Notes under the pieces: model-generated
The model's input: only the letters and a program-made list of their open reading frames with translations
Database searches by the model: none
Told to the model about the DNA's origin: nothing
Assembly (NCBI RefSeq): GCF_003751265.1
Contig: NZ_RJKN01000005.1
Location: 248,001-312,000, forward strand
DNA: 64,000 bases
Source: Pseudokineococcus lusitanus
GTDB taxonomy: Bacteria > Actinomycetota > Actinomycetes > Actinomycetales > Quadrisphaeraceae
Direction of reading: 5' to 3'
Translations under genes and position numbers: made by a program
Shown here: positions 17,564 through 27,076 of the stretch, piece after piece
How positions within the stretch are numbered: the first letter of the stretch is position 1
Layout of the letters: every line of letters begins with the position of its first letter

Positions 17564-18526
17564 GTGCGCGACGACGAGCCGGACCTGGCGGCGGGGGGCG
17601 CCGCCGACGACCCCGACGCCGCCGCGACGGAGGACGACCTCGAGGCGCACCTCGCCCCCGTCGCGCCCCGGGCCGGGGGCCGGCTCCTCCTCGCGGCGAC
17701 GCCCATCGGCGACGCCCGCGACGCGCCGCCCCGCCTCGCGCACGTGCTGGGCACCGCCGAGCTCGTGCTCGCCGAGGACACCCGCCGGCTGCGGCGGCTG
17801 CTGCGGGCCCTCGGCGTCGAGCCCCGCGGCCGCGTCGTCTCCTGCCACGAGCACAACGAGGCGGAGCGGGCCGACGACGTCGTCGCGGTCGTCCGCGCCG
17901 GCGGCACCGCCGTCCTCGTCAGCGACGCCGGCATGCCGGCCGTCAGCGACCCGGGCTTCCGGCTCGTCCAGGCGCTCGTCGCGGCCGACCTCGCGGTCAG
18001 CGCCGTGCCGGGGCCGTCGGCGGTGCTCACCGCCCTCGCCGTCTCCGGGCTGCCGACCGACCGCTTCACCTTCGAGGGCTTCCTGCCGCGCAAGGACGGC
18101 GACCGCCGCCGCGTCCTCGGCGACCTCGTGGACGAGCGCCGGACGATGGTCTTCTTCGAGTCCCCGCACCGCCTCGGGGCCTCGCTCGCCGTCCTGGCCG
18201 AGCTCTTCGGCGGTGACCGCCCCGCCGCGGTGTGCCGCGAGCTGACGAAGACCTACGAGGAGGTCGTCCGCGACGACCTCGACGGCCTCGTCGCCTGGTC
18301 CGACCGCACCCTCCTCGGCGAGATCACCCTCGTCGTCGGCGGGGCGCCTCGTCGGACCCGGTCGCCGGAGGAGCTGCTCGCGCTCGTCCTCGACCGGGTG
18401 TCGGCGGGGGAGCGGACCAAGGACGCCGCCCGCGCCGTCGCCGCCGAGCACGGCGCGGCCGGCCGCGAGCTGTACGCCGCCGCCGTGGCCGCGCGCAAGG
18501 AGGCCGCCGGCCCGTCCGCGCGGTGA
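17564..18526 (+). CDS. rsmI: 16S rRNA (cytidine1402-2'-O)-methyltransferase
   Basis: RsmI 2'-O-methylates C1402 in the decoding centre with SAM. The 320-residue product begins with about 50 acidic, low-complexity residues. The tetrapyrrole-methylase-like fold follows: RLLLAATPIGDARDAPPR, VLAEDTRRLRRLLRALG, VSCHEHNEAERA, LVSDAGMPAVSDPGFRLV and VPGPSAVLTALAVSGLP. The C-terminal domain includes TKTYEEVVRDDL and GEITLVVGG. GTG 17564 is chosen: GAGGAT lies 6 nt upstream, in the -10 position seen at other leaderless genes. The divergent neighbour is the mannosyltransferase. Confidence 0.95.
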   Translation: MRDDEPDLAAGGAADDPDAAATEDDLEAHLAPVAPRAGGRLLLAATPIGDARDAPPRLAHVLGTAELVLAEDTRRLRRLLRALGVEPRGRVVSCHEHNEAERADDVVAVVRAGGTAVLVSDAGMPAVSDPGFRLVQALVAADLAVSAVPGPSAVLTALAVSGLPTDRFTFEGFLPRKDGDRRRVLGDLVDERRTMVFFESPHRLGASLAVLAELFGGDRPAAVCRELTKTYEEVVRDDLDGLVAWSDRTLLGEITLVVGGAPRRTRSPEELLALVLDRVSAGERTKDAARAVAAEHGAAGRELYAAAVAARKEAAGPSAR

Positions 18527-18556
18527 GCCTCACCGGCCCGTCGGCACGGGCAGGAC

Positions 18557-18562
18557 TACCCT
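18557..18562 (+). promoter_or_regulatory. -10 box, leaderless promoter of the aminotransferase
   Basis: TACCCT ends 6 nt before ATG 18569, with no Shine-Dalgarno. Confidence 0.6.
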
Positions 18563-18568
18563 CCCGCC

Positions 18569-19759
18569 ATGGAGTTCCGCCGCATCCCGGGCCTGCCGCC
18601 GTACGTCTTCACGATCATCGACTCGCTGAAGATCGAGGCCCGGCGAGCCGGTCGCGACGTGGTGGACCTCGGCTTCGGCAACCCCGACATCCCCTCGCCC
18701 GAGCTGACGGTCGAGAAGCTCGCGGAGGCGGCGCACAACACCCGCAACCACCGGTACTCGTCCTCGCGCGGCCTCCCGAAGCTCCGGCAGGCCGTCGCCG
18801 ACCTCTACCGGCGCAAGTTCGACGTCGAGCTGGACCCGGACACCGAGGTGCTCAACACCATCGGCGCCAAGGAGGGCTTCAGCCACCTCATGTGGGTGCT
18901 GCTGCAGGCCGGCGACGCCGCGCTCGTGCCCTCGCCGAGCTACCCCATCCACATCTGGGGGCCCTACTTCGCGGGCGCCGACGCCCGCCAGGTGTCCCTC
19001 AACGGCCCCGAGGGCCCCAGCGGCAAGGCCTACGTCGACAACGTCATGGAGGCGTGGGAGCTGGGCTGGCCCAAGCCGCGCGTCGTCGTCCTGTCCTTCC
19101 CGCACAACCCGACGACGGCGACGATCGACCTGCCCGACCTCCAGCGCCTCGTCGACTGGGCGCGGGAGCGCGACGTCGTCCTCGTCCACGACTTCGCCTA
19201 CTCCGACACGGCCTTCGACGGCTGGACGCCGCCGTCGATCCTCCAGTGCGAGGGCGCCAAGGAGTGCGCCGTCGAGCTGTACTCGATGACGAAGTCCTTC
19301 TCCATGGCCGGCTGGCGCGTGGCCTTCCTCGTGGGCAACCGCGAGGTCGTCGGCGCGCTGGCCAAGCTCAAGAGCTACCTGGACTACGGCACCTTCCAGC
19401 CCATCCAGATCGCGGCCACCGTCACGCTCAACGAGGCCCAGGACTACCCCCGCGAGGTCAACGCGGTCTACGAGTCCCGGCGCAACGCGCTCGTCGAGGG
19501 CCTCAACCGGGCGGGCTGGCCGCTGCCGGCGCCGCGGGGGACCATGTTCGCCTGGGCGCGGATCCCCGAGCCGTACGCGGAGATGGGGTCCATCGAGTTC
19601 GCCAAGCACATCATCACCGAGTGCGACGTGGCGGTCTCGCCGGGCGTCGGCTTCGGCCCCGAGGGCGACGACTACGTGCGCTTCGCGCTCATCGAGAACG
19701 AGCAGCGGATCGCGCAGGCCGCCCGGCAGCTGCGCAAGGGGCTCGTCAAGCTGGGCTGA
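18569..19759 (+). CDS. Class I/II PLP aminotransferase, AlaC-like
   Basis: A fold-type I transaminase of 396 residues. VVDLGFGNPDIPSPE opens the substrate domain, RYSSSRGLPKLRQAV follows, and SFPHNPTTATIDL holds the PLP-contacting Asn. The Schiff-base Lys is in ELYSMTKSFSMAGWRVAFLVG near residue 243, and the C-terminal Arg in DDYVRFALIENEQR binds the substrate carboxylate. The start MEFRRIPGLPPYVFTIIDSLK matches the AlaC/YfdZ alanine transaminase group rather than AspC. The likely role is alanine or broad amino-acid transamination. Transcription seems leaderless; a hairpin terminator follows at 19783. Confidence 0.92.
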   Translation: MEFRRIPGLPPYVFTIIDSLKIEARRAGRDVVDLGFGNPDIPSPELTVEKLAEAAHNTRNHRYSSSRGLPKLRQAVADLYRRKFDVELDPDTEVLNTIGAKEGFSHLMWVLLQAGDAALVPSPSYPIHIWGPYFAGADARQVSLNGPEGPSGKAYVDNVMEAWELGWPKPRVVVLSFPHNPTTATIDLPDLQRLVDWARERDVVLVHDFAYSDTAFDGWTPPSILQCEGAKECAVELYSMTKSFSMAGWRVAFLVGNREVVGALAKLKSYLDYGTFQPIQIAATVTLNEAQDYPREVNAVYESRRNALVEGLNRAGWPLPAPRGTMFAWARIPEPYAEMGSIEFAKHIITECDVAVSPGVGFGPEGDDYVRFALIENEQRIAQAARQLRKGLVKLG

Positions 19760-19782
19760 GCCCGCCGGGCCGCGCCACCTCC

Positions 19783-19818
19783 CGAGCACCGCCAGGGCCG
19801 ACGGTCCGGCGGTGCTCG
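19783..19818 (+). terminator. Terminator hairpin after the aminotransferase
   Basis: An 11-bp perfect stem, CGAGCACCGCC with its complement, encloses 14 bases. It lies 24 bp after the stop. Confidence 0.75.
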
Positions 19819-19995
19819 CCCTGCGTGATGGGCGATGACTCGTCGTCACGGAGCGCTGGCGCTCAACGCCTCCGACGGACCGTCGGTTCCGCGGATCGGT
19901 GAGATTGATCCGGTCGTGACCCTCCCGCAACGGGCACTTGGGTGCTTATGGTCACCGACGGCGCGCCCGACCCGGACGCCGACCTGAGGAGACCC
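19819..19995 (+). promoter_or_regulatory. Promoter and leader region of the M6 protease
   Basis: A possible -10 is TATGGT at 19947-19952, giving a leader of about 35 nt. A small inverted repeat, GGATC with GATCC, lies at about 19893-19911 upstream. The region is less G+C-rich than the rest. GAGGAG at 19985-19990 is a clear ribosome site for ATG 19996. Confidence 0.45.
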
Positions 19996-22398
19996 ATGCG
20001 CAAGCTGACCTGTGGAGCGGTGGGGATGGCGCTCGGCGCCGGCCTGCTGGCCACCGCCGCCGTCCCGGCCACCGCCGCCCCGGACACCGGCCTCGGCACG
20101 ACGGCCGCGACGGCCACCCCGTCCGCCGCGCCGCTCGACGACCGGCCCCACCCCCTGGAGGAGAAGCGCCGCGCGCTGCGCGAGACCGCCATCACCGGTG
20201 TGCTCGAGGGCGAGCTCACCCCCCAGCGCATCGGCGGCAGCACCGTCGTCAAGGTCGGCGACGAGGCCGCCCCGGCGGCCGCCGCCACGACCACCCAGCG
20301 CCGCGGCGAGCGCGCGGCCGCCGCCCAGGGCCAGTACGTCGAGCTCGCGCGCGAGAGCACCGACAAGATCTTCGTGATCCTCGCCGAGTTCGGCGACGAG
20401 CGGCACCCGGACTACCCGGACGCCGACACCGACCCGGACACCGCCGGCCCGACGCGCTTCGACGGACCGCGGCACAACGAGATCCCCGAGCCCGACCGCA
20501 GCGTCGACAACTCGACGATCTGGCAGGCCGACTTCGACAAGGCCCACTACGAGGACATCTACTTCGCGGACGACGAGGGCGACGAGTCGCTCAAGACGTA
20601 CTACGAGACCCAGTCCTCGGGCCGCTACAGCGTCGACGGCACGGTCAGCGACTGGGTGCGTGTCAAGTACAACGCCGCGCGCTACGGCCGCGAGGACGCC
20701 TCGACGTGGAACCTCATCCAGGACGCCGTCAACCAGTGGGTGGCCGACCAGGAGGCCGCGGGCGTCAGCGACGCGGACATCGCCGCGCAGCTCGCCGAGT
20801 ACGACCAGCAGGACCGCTACGACTACGACGGCGACGGCGACTTCAACGAGCCCGACGGCTACATCGACCACTTCCAGATCGTCCACGCGGGCGGCGGCGA
20901 GGAGGACGGCGACCCGACCTACGGCGAGGACGCCATCTGGTCGCACCGCTGGTACGCCTTCGGCACCGACCAGGGCAAGACCGGTCCGGAGGAGAACAAG
21001 CTCGGCGGCGCCCAGATCGGCGACACCGGCGTGTGGGTCGGCGACTACACGATCCAGCCGGAGAACGGCGGCTACTCGGTCTTCGCGCACGAGTACGGCC
21101 ACGACCTCGGCCTGCCGGACAACTACGACACGGCGGGCGGCAACAACAACGTCGAGTACTGGTCGCTCATGGGCCAGAGCCGTCTCTCGGGGGCGGACGA
21201 GCCCATCGGCTCGCGCGCCGGCGACCTCGGCGCCTGGGAGAAGCTGCAGCTCGGCTGGCTCGACTACGAGACCGTCACCGCCGGCGAGAAGCGCTCCATG
21301 ACCCTCGGGCCGCAGGAGTACAACACCGAGGACGCCCAGGGCGTCGTCGTCGTGCTGCCCGACAAGGAGGTCACCACCGAGCTGGGCGAGCCCGCCGCCG
21401 GCGACCGCCAGTGGTGGTCCGGCTCGGGCGACGACCTGGCCAACACCCTCGGCGCGACGGCCGACCTCACCGGTGCGACGTCGGCGACGCTGTCGATGCA
21501 GTCCCGGTGGTCCATCGAGGAGGAGTACGACTACCTCTACGTCCAGGCCTCGACCGACGGCGGCCGCAACTGGACGTCGCTGGCCGGCACGGCCGACGGC
21601 GAGGACTTCGGCACGGACGCCTCCGGCTCGCCCGCCATCGACGGCGAGCAGGAGGAGTGGGTCGACGTCGAGGTGCCCCTCGACGCCTACGTCGGCGCGC
21701 CCGTCGAGCTCCGGCTGCTGTACCGCACCGACGGCGGCCTGGCGCTGCCCGGCTTCTTCGCCGACGACATCACGCTGACCGTCGACGGGGAGGTCGTCCT
21801 CGCGGACGGCGCGGAGGACCCCGACGCCTCGGTCCTCGAGCTCGACGGCTTCACGTCCGTGGGCGCCACGTCGACGGAGGAGTACGACAACTTCTACGTC
21901 GCCGGCCACCGCAGCTACGTCTCCTACGACCAGTACCTGCGGACGGGCCCGTACAACTTCGGCTGGGCCTCCACCCGCCCGGACTGGGTCGAGCACTTCC
22001 CGTACCAGACGGGCCTGCTCGTCACGTACTGGGACACCTCGCAGGTCGACAACAACGTCAGCCAGCACCCCGGTGAGGGCCGCAACCTCATCGTCGACGC
22101 CCACGCGCGGCCGATGGCCAACATCGAGGGCGACTACTGGCGGACGCGCATCCAGTCCTACGACGCGCCCTTCTCGACGCGGAAGGCCGACAGCTTCACC
22201 CTCCACGTCGACGGGAAGCCGAGCTACGTCCGCGGCCAGGCCGCGGCGCGGACGTTCGACGACACGAAGAAGTACTTCTACGACGAGTTCCCCGCGGGCG
22301 GCACCAAGCTCCCGGCGACCGGCACGAAGATCCGTGTCGCGTCCGAGGACGGCACGTCGATGAAGATCCGCGTCACCGGCCCGACCGTCACGGACTGA
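19996..22398 (+). CDS. Secreted M6-family (immune inhibitor A-like) zinc metalloprotease
   Basis: An 800-residue exported protease. Residues 1-28 are a signal peptide ending AVPATAA-AP. A propeptide of about 100 residues follows. The catalytic domain starts around FVILAEFGD, and the zinc site is HEYGHDLGLPDNYD near residue 365 (HExxH with Asp/His downstream). A MAM/LamG-like beta-sandwich domain follows with DYLYVQASTDGGRNWTSLAG, a pattern typical of InhA C-terminal parts. A DxDxDG calcium-like loop, DYDGDGDFNEPDGYID, lies near residue 275. InhA proteases degrade host or environmental proteins. Codon use and composition fit the neighbours but it is richer in Asp, Tyr and Asn. It starts at ATG 19996 behind GAGGAG. 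Confidence 0.93.
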   Translation: MRKLTCGAVGMALGAGLLATAAVPATAAPDTGLGTTAATATPSAAPLDDRPHPLEEKRRALRETAITGVLEGELTPQRIGGSTVVKVGDEAAPAAAATTTQRRGERAAAAQGQYVELARESTDKIFVILAEFGDERHPDYPDADTDPDTAGPTRFDGPRHNEIPEPDRSVDNSTIWQADFDKAHYEDIYFADDEGDESLKTYYETQSSGRYSVDGTVSDWVRVKYNAARYGREDASTWNLIQDAVNQWVADQEAAGVSDADIAAQLAEYDQQDRYDYDGDGDFNEPDGYIDHFQIVHAGGGEEDGDPTYGEDAIWSHRWYAFGTDQGKTGPEENKLGGAQIGDTGVWVGDYTIQPENGGYSVFAHEYGHDLGLPDNYDTAGGNNNVEYWSLMGQSRLSGADEPIGSRAGDLGAWEKLQLGWLDYETVTAGEKRSMTLGPQEYNTEDAQGVVVVLPDKEVTTELGEPAAGDRQWWSGSGDDLANTLGATADLTGATSATLSMQSRWSIEEEYDYLYVQASTDGGRNWTSLAGTADGEDFGTDASGSPAIDGEQEEWVDVEVPLDAYVGAPVELRLLYRTDGGLALPGFFADDITLTVDGEVVLADGAEDPDASVLELDGFTSVGATSTEEYDNFYVAGHRSYVSYDQYLRTGPYNFGWASTRPDWVEHFPYQTGLLVTYWDTSQVDNNVSQHPGEGRNLIVDAHARPMANIEGDYWRTRIQSYDAPFSTRKADSFTLHVDGKPSYVRGQAAARTFDDTKKYFYDEFPAGGTKLPATGTKIRVASEDGTSMKIRVTGPTVTD

Positions 22399-22403
22399 GG
22401 ACG

Positions 22404-22449
22404 CCGCACCACCGCACCACCGCACCACCGCACCACCGCACCACCGCAC
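22404..22449. repeat. 8-bp microsatellite, CCGCACCA x5.75
   Basis: Five exact copies at 22404-22443 are followed by CCGCAC. The run starts 6 bp after the M6 protease stop and ends just before the terminator hairpin, so it is in the 3' UTR. Confidence 0.9.
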
Positions 22450-22453
22450 GGAC

Positions 22454-22488
22454 GGAGGGCCCCGGCGACGACGTCGCCGGGGCCCTCC
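22454..22488. terminator. Bidirectional terminator hairpin
   Basis: A 15-bp perfect stem (GGAGGGCCCCGGCGA and its complement) closes a 5-base loop. It serves the convergent M6 protease and alpha/beta hydrolase genes. Confidence 0.85.
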
Positions 22489-22521
22489 CGCGTCCCGGGC
22501 CGTGCCCGCCGGGGGCTGCGC

Positions 22522-23394
22522 TCAGCCCTCGACGTGCGCGCAGAACCGGTCGAGCGCGTCGGCGAAGACCTCCGGCTGCTCGGAGTGCACCCAGTGCCCC
22601 GCCCCCTTGACCCGCAGCAGCCGGACGCGGGGGAAGAGCTCCTCCATCCGCGGCCGGTCGGCGTCCATGACGTAGGTCGAGGTGGCGCCCGACACCCACA
22701 GCACCGGGCCGTCGTAGCGCGCACCCGGCGGCGGGTCGGGGAAGCCGCGCAGCGCCTCGAGCCCCTCCTCGATGACGGGGAGGTTGAGCGCCCAGCGCCA
22801 GCCGGGCGCCCCGGGGGCGGGGGAGGGCACGCGCAGCAGGCTCTGGAGGAGGAAGCCGCGGACGGCGTCGGACGGGACGGCGGCGCGCAGCGCGTCGTGC
22901 GCGTCCTCCCGGCTCGTCAGCGCGGCGAGGTCGAGGCCCCGCATCGCCCGGACGAAGTCGCGGAAGGGCGTCGCCTCCTCGTCCGGGTCGTCGGTCCGGC
23001 CGCCGCTGGAGGGGTAGGTGACGGGGGCGACGTCGACGACGACGAGCGCCCGCAGGAGGTCCGGCCGGCGCAGCGCGAGCTGCATGGCGACCTTGCCGCC
23101 CATGGAGTGGCCCACGAGGACGACGGGGTCGTCCGGGGCGCCGAGGGCCTCGAGCTCGGCGCCCAGCGTCGCGGCCATGGCGACGTAGTCGACCTCCTCC
23201 GTCCACGGCGACGTCCCGTGGTCCGGCAGGTCGAGCGTCGTCACGCGCCGTGGGCGGGCGGCGAGCCGGCGCGCGACCGCGCTCCAGTTCTTGCCCTGCC
23301 CGAAGAGGCCGTGCACGAGCGCGACCCGCGGGCCCGCCCCGCCCGTCGTCCGCGCCGCCAGCCGCCGCCCGTCCACCTGCTCGCCCGTGCTCAC
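22522..23394 (-). CDS. Alpha/beta-fold hydrolase (YbfF-like esterase)
   Basis: The 290-residue product has VALVHGLFGQGKNWSAVARRLA (oxyanion loop HGLFG) near residue 25, the nucleophile elbow VLVGHSMGGKVAMQLAL near residue 95, and the catalytic His in VKGAGHWVHSEQPEVFAD near residue 265. The arrangement and the GxNWxxxA start fit the YbfF/EPHX-type small-ester hydrolases. The substrate is unknown. GTG 23394 is the only good start; a weak -10 (TGGGCT) lies about 6 nt upstream. It is divergent from the lipoprotein gene with 56 bp between starts. Confidence 0.9.
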   Translation of the reverse strand: MSTGEQVDGRRLAARTTGGAGPRVALVHGLFGQGKNWSAVARRLAARPRRVTTLDLPDHGTSPWTEEVDYVAMAATLGAELEALGAPDDPVVLVGHSMGGKVAMQLALRRPDLLRALVVVDVAPVTYPSSGGRTDDPDEEATPFRDFVRAMRGLDLAALTSREDAHDALRAAVPSDAVRGFLLQSLLRVPSPAPGAPGWRWALNLPVIEEGLEALRGFPDPPPGARYDGPVLWVSGATSTYVMDADRPRMEELFPRVRLLRVKGAGHWVHSEQPEVFADALDRFCAHVEG

Positions 23395-23450
23395 CCGGCG
23401 AGCCCACCACAGGTGCGGAACCGCGGCGGGTCGGGCGGCGTCCGACCGCC

Positions 23451-23963
23451 GTGCGCACCACCCCCCGGACCCCCGCCGCCCTCGCCGTCGTCGCCGTGCT
23501 GGCCGCCCTCGGCGCCGGGTGCGGCGCCCCCGCCCCCGCCCCGGCGGCGCCGTCCGTGACGACGTCGGCGCCCTCGCCGACGACCGACGCCCCGGGGACG
23601 CAGGATGGTGACGTGGCGACCGACCAGCCCCCGACCGACCCGACGACCCCGCCGCCGACGACCCCGCCGCCGAGCCGCGGCGCCTCGCCGTCCCTGCCGC
23701 TCCTCCCGCGGCCCACCGCCCCGCCGACCGCGCCCACCGACGTGCCGCGGCCGACGCGGTACGAGGGCGCCGTCGTCGAGCCGTCGGCGCCCGGGTGCGT
23801 CGAGATGGAGGTCGGCGGGCAGCGGTTCACCCTCCTGCTGCCCGAGGGCACCGAGGTGGCCGTCGGCGACCGGCTCGTCGTGCGGGGCACCCCGCGGCCC
23901 ACCGAGCGCGCGACCGGGTGCGCGGGCACGCAGGTCGCCGTCGACGAGGTCCGCACCGCCTGA
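23451..23963 (+). CDS. Secreted lipoprotein, Pro/Thr-rich, unknown function
   Basis: A 170-residue protein I do not recognise. The signal peptide is followed by a lipobox, AALGAGC, with Cys at residue 24, so it should be lipid-anchored outside the membrane. Residues 26-95 are Pro/Thr/Ser-rich, a likely O-mannosylated spacer. Residues 100-170 form a small beta-rich domain (YEGAVVEPSAPGCVEMEVGG, FTLLLPEGTEVAVGDRLVV), which looks like an OB-type or barrel fold. It contains three cysteines that could form one disulfide. The GTG start has no clear ribosome site. It precedes metG by 66 bp. Confidence 0.75.
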   Translation: MRTTPRTPAALAVVAVLAALGAGCGAPAPAPAAPSVTTSAPSPTTDAPGTQDGDVATDQPPTDPTTPPPTTPPPSRGASPSLPLLPRPTAPPTAPTDVPRPTRYEGAVVEPSAPGCVEMEVGGQRFTLLLPEGTEVAVGDRLVVRGTPRPTERATGCAGTQVAVDEVRTA

Positions 23964-24016
23964 GCGCCCACCGCCGGGCGCCGGCGGGCGCGGCGGGACG
24001 GGCCGTCGCGCGTCAC

Positions 24017-24022
24017 TACCCT
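24017..24022 (+). promoter_or_regulatory. -10 box, leaderless metG promoter
   Basis: TACCCT ends 7 nt before ATG 24030 with no Shine-Dalgarno. Confidence 0.6.
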
Positions 24023-24029
24023 GGCGACC

Positions 24030-25844
24030 ATGACCCACGTCCTCGCTGCGGTGGCCTGGCCCTACGCCAACGGTCCCCGCCACATCGGCCACGTCGCCGG
24101 GTTCGGCGTCCCCTCCGACGTCTTCGCGCGGCAGCAGCGGATGGCGGGGCACGACGTCCTCATGGTGTCCGGCACCGACGAGCACGGGACGCCGATCCTC
24201 GTGCAGGCCGAGCGCGAGGGCGTCACCCCGCAGGCGCTCGCCGACCGCTACAACCGGGTCATCGCCGAGGACCTCCAGGCCCTGGGCCTGTCCTACGACC
24301 TCTTCACCCGGACGACGACGCGCAACCACCACGCCGTCGTCCAGGAGATGTTCCGCACCGTCCACCGCAACGGCTACCTCGTCGAGACGACGACGATGGG
24401 CGCCGTCTCGCCGTCGACCGGCCGCACGCTGCCGGACCGCTACATCGAGGGCACCTGCCCGATCTGCGGGTACGACGGCGCCCGCGGCGACCAGTGCGAC
24501 AACTGCGGCAACCAGCTCGACCCCGTCGAGCTGAAGAACCCCGTCAGCCGCATCAACGGCGAGACGCCGCGCTTCGTCGAGAGCCAGCACTTCATGCTCG
24601 ACCTGCCCGCGCTGGCCGAGGCGGTGGGGGAGTGGCTCGGGACGAAGACGGGCTCGGCGTCCTGGCGGCCCAACGTCCTCGGCTTCAGCCGCAACCTCCT
24701 CGAGGAGATCCGGCCCCGCGCCATCACGCGCGACATCGACTGGGGCATCCCCGTCCCGCTGCCCGGGTGGCAGGAGAACCCGACGAAGCGGCTCTACGTG
24801 TGGTTCGACGCCGTCGTCGGCTACCTGTCGGCGAGCATCGAGTGGGCGCGCCGCAGCGGCGACCCCGAGGCGTGGCGACCCTTCTGGGGGCCCGAGGCGC
24901 GCGGCGCCTACTTCATGGGCAAGGACAACATCGTCTTCCACTCGCTCGTCTGGCCGGCCGAGCTGCTCGGCTACGCCGGCAAGGGCTCCCGCGGCGGGGA
25001 GCCCGGCGTCTACGGCGACCTCGCGCTGCCGTCGGAGGTGGTCGCCAGCGAGTTCCTCACGATGGAGGGCAAGCAGTTCTCCTCCAGCCGCGGCGTCGTC
25101 ATCTACGTCCGCGACGTCCTCGCGCGGTACCAGCCGGACGCGCTGCGCTACTTCCTGTCCGCCGCCGGGCCGGAGAACGCCGACACCGACTTCACGTGGC
25201 GCGAGCTGCGCCGTCGGACCAACGACGAGCTCGTCGCGGGCTGGGGCAACCTCGTCAACCGCACCGCCAACCTCATCCACAAGAACGTCGGGGCGGTCCC
25301 GGAGGCGGGGGAGCTGACGCCGGAGGACCGCACGCTGCTCGCGGCGACGTCCGGCGCCTTCGACGTCGTCGGCGACCTCGTGGCCACGCACCGCCAGAAG
25401 CAGGGGCTCGCCGAGGCCATGCGGACGGTGGGCGAGGTCAACAAGTACCTCTCGGACCAGGCGCCGTGGGCGCTGCGGACGAGCGACCCCGAGCGGATGC
25501 GGACGGTCCTGCACGTCGCGGCGCAGGGCATCTCGGACTGCCGCACCCTGCTGGGGCCGTACCTGCCGCACAGCGCGCAGGCCGTCCACGAGGTCATGGG
25601 CGGCACCGGCGTCGTCTCGCCGATGCCCGAGCTCGTCGACGTCGAGGACCTCGACGGCGGCACGCCGTACCCCGTGCTGCGGACCCCCGCGGCGGACGGC
25701 GGCGCGGGCACGCCGGCGTGGGGCTCGGTCCCCGTCGTCCCGGGCACGCCCGTCGGCAAGCCCTCGCCCGTGTTCCGCAAGATCGAGGACGAGGACGTCG
25801 AGGCCGAGCTCGAGCGGCTGCGCGGCGAGGCCGCCGGTGGCTGA
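24030..25844 (+). CDS. metG: Methionyl-tRNA synthetase
   Basis: It charges tRNA-Met. The 604-residue product carries HIGH at residues 18-21, the zinc knuckle [18 protein letters not shown] near residue 148, the methionine pocket region [16 protein letters not shown], and the KMSKS-equivalent GKQFSSSRG near residue 348. The anticodon-binding helices follow. The EMAP/Trbp111 tail of longer enzymes is absent. Expression appears leaderless. Its end overlaps tatD by 8 nt, the usual actinobacterial metG-tatD-rpf-rsmA-ispE order. Confidence 0.97.
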   Translation: MTHVLAAVAWPYANGPRHIGHVAGFGVPSDVFARQQRMAGHDVLMVSGTDEHGTPILVQAEREGVTPQALADRYNRVIAEDLQALGLSYDLFTRTTTRNHHAVVQEMFRTVHRNGYLVETTTMGAVSPSTGRTLPDRYIEGTCPICGYDGARGDQCDNCGNQLDPVELKNPVSRINGETPRFVESQHFMLDLPALAEAVGEWLGTKTGSASWRPNVLGFSRNLLEEIRPRAITRDIDWGIPVPLPGWQENPTKRLYVWFDAVVGYLSASIEWARRSGDPEAWRPFWGPEARGAYFMGKDNIVFHSLVWPAELLGYAGKGSRGGEPGVYGDLALPSEVVASEFLTMEGKQFSSSRGVVIYVRDVLARYQPDALRYFLSAAGPENADTDFTWRELRRRTNDELVAGWGNLVNRTANLIHKNVGAVPEAGELTPEDRTLLAATSGAFDVVGDLVATHRQKQGLAEAMRTVGEVNKYLSDQAPWALRTSDPERMRTVLHVAAQGISDCRTLLGPYLPHSAQAVHEVMGGTGVVSPMPELVDVEDLDGGTPYPVLRTPAADGGAGTPAWGSVPVVPGTPVGKPSPVFRKIEDEDVEAELERLRGEAAGG

Positions 25845-26817
25845 GGCCGGCGGCACGGGGCCCGGCGGCTGCGCCGCGGAGGACGCCGTCCCCGGGCCCG
25901 CCGGCGCCGCGACCGCCCCGCCCCGCGCCCGCTCGGGCACGGGGCCCGACGGCCGCCGTCGCGACCGCTCGTGGCCGCCCGCCCCCGAGCCGCTGCCCGT
26001 GCCCGTCGTCGACGACCACACCCACCTCGACATCGCCGACGGGCCCGGCGCGGACGCGGGGGCCGAGGGCCACCGCGGCGTCGAGGAGCTGCTCGCGCTG
26101 GCCGCCGCCGCCGGCGTGCCCCGCGCCGTCCAGATCGGCTGCGACCTCCCGGCCGCGCGCTGGACCGTCGAGGTCGTGCAGCGCCACCCGCAGCTGCTCG
26201 GCGGCGTCGCCCTCCACCCCAACGAGGCCCCGCTGCTCGCCGCCCGCGGCGAGCTCGACGCGGCGCTCGAGGAGATCGGGCGGCTCGCGCGCGCCGACCG
26301 CGTCCGCGTCGTCGGCGAGACCGGCATGGACACCTTCCGCACGGACGCCGGGGACGCCGCCGCGCTCGCCGCGCAGGAGGAGTCGTTCCGGGCGCACGTG
26401 CGGCTGGCGAACGACCTCGGGCTGCCCGTGCAGGTGCACGACCGGGACGCCCACGCCGACGTCCTGCGGGTGCTCGCGGAGGAGCGGGCCGAGCGGGTCG
26501 TCCTCCACTGCTTCTCCGGCGACGTCGACATGGCCCGCGAGTGCGTGCGGCGGGGCTACTGGCTCTCCTTCGCCGGGACCGTGACCTTCGGCAACGCGGG
26601 GGGCCTCCGCAGCGCGCTCGCCGTCGTGCCGCCGGAGCGGGTGCTCCTCGAGACGGACGCGCCCTTCCTCACGCCGGCGCCGTACCGCGGACGGCCCAAC
26701 GCGAGCTACCTCCTGCCGCACACCGCCCGGGTCGTCGCCGAGGTGCTCGACGTCCCGCTGGAGCGCCTGTGCGAGACCGTCTCCGCCACCGCGGAGGAGC
26801 TCTACGGGCCCTGGTGA
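25837..26817 (+). CDS. TatD-family metal-dependent DNase/hydrolase
   Basis: A TIM-barrel hydrolase of 326 residues. Metal ligands are visible: [12 protein letters not shown] near residue 65, GETGMDTF near 163 (Glu), VQVHDRDAH near 204, VVLHCFSGD near 225 and [16 protein letters not shown] near 275. The first 55 residues are an unusual Gly/Ala/Pro/Arg-rich extension. TatD homologues act as 3'-5' exonucleases in DNA repair; the true substrate is uncertain. GTG 25837 overlaps the metG stop, so the two are coupled. Confidence 0.92.
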   Translation: MAEAGGTGPGGCAAEDAVPGPAGAATAPPRARSGTGPDGRRRDRSWPPAPEPLPVPVVDDHTHLDIADGPGADAGAEGHRGVEELLALAAAAGVPRAVQIGCDLPAARWTVEVVQRHPQLLGGVALHPNEAPLLAARGELDAALEEIGRLARADRVRVVGETGMDTFRTDAGDAAALAAQEESFRAHVRLANDLGLPVQVHDRDAHADVLRVLAEERAERVVLHCFSGDVDMARECVRRGYWLSFAGTVTFGNAGGLRSALAVVPPERVLLETDAPFLTPAPYRGRPNASYLLPHTARVVAEVLDVPLERLCETVSATAEELYGPW

Positions 26818-26884
26818 CCGGCTCCCCGGGCCGCGGGCCGGGCGGGTGACGCCCCCGCGCGTCGGCTTGCGCGGCGGGCAGGGG

Positions 26885-27076
26885 TGTGACATCAGGTCTC
26901 GGATCGGTTACGGTCCCTCGGTCAGCCGGGGCTGGGGAAGGCTCCGGGCTGCACCTCCCGCGACGACGCGACCCTGCCGTACCCACCCCGTGGGGGTGGC
27001 ACGCAGGGTCCGCTGCCGCGCGCCCGGGTGCGCCCTCCTCCTCGCGAGCGTCCGGACAGCGCGACGTCAGGACCTC
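26885..27076 (+). promoter_or_regulatory. rpf promoter and structured 5' leader
   Basis: The -10 is probably TACGGT near 26908, giving a leader of about 160 nt. In it, 26970-27010 folds into a two-part hairpin: GACCCTGC pairs with GCAGGGTC, and inside it CCACCCC pairs with GGGGTGG. A TGTGA half-site near 26884 recalls CRP/Cmr sites, but the second half is poor. I looked for the c-di-AMP (ydaO) riboswitch known upstream of actinobacterial rpf genes and found no match to its conserved core. AGGA at 27069-27072 is the ribosome site for ATG 27077. Confidence 0.5.

Noticed and set aside
19996-22398. Horizontally acquired protease
   Set aside because: Composition is richer in Asp/Tyr/Asn codons, but G+C at third positions matches the neighbours and no mobile element flanks it.
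26885-27076. c-di-AMP (ydaO) riboswitch before rpf
   Set aside because: The conserved core elements of that riboswitch could not be found by eye; only a nested hairpin is present.
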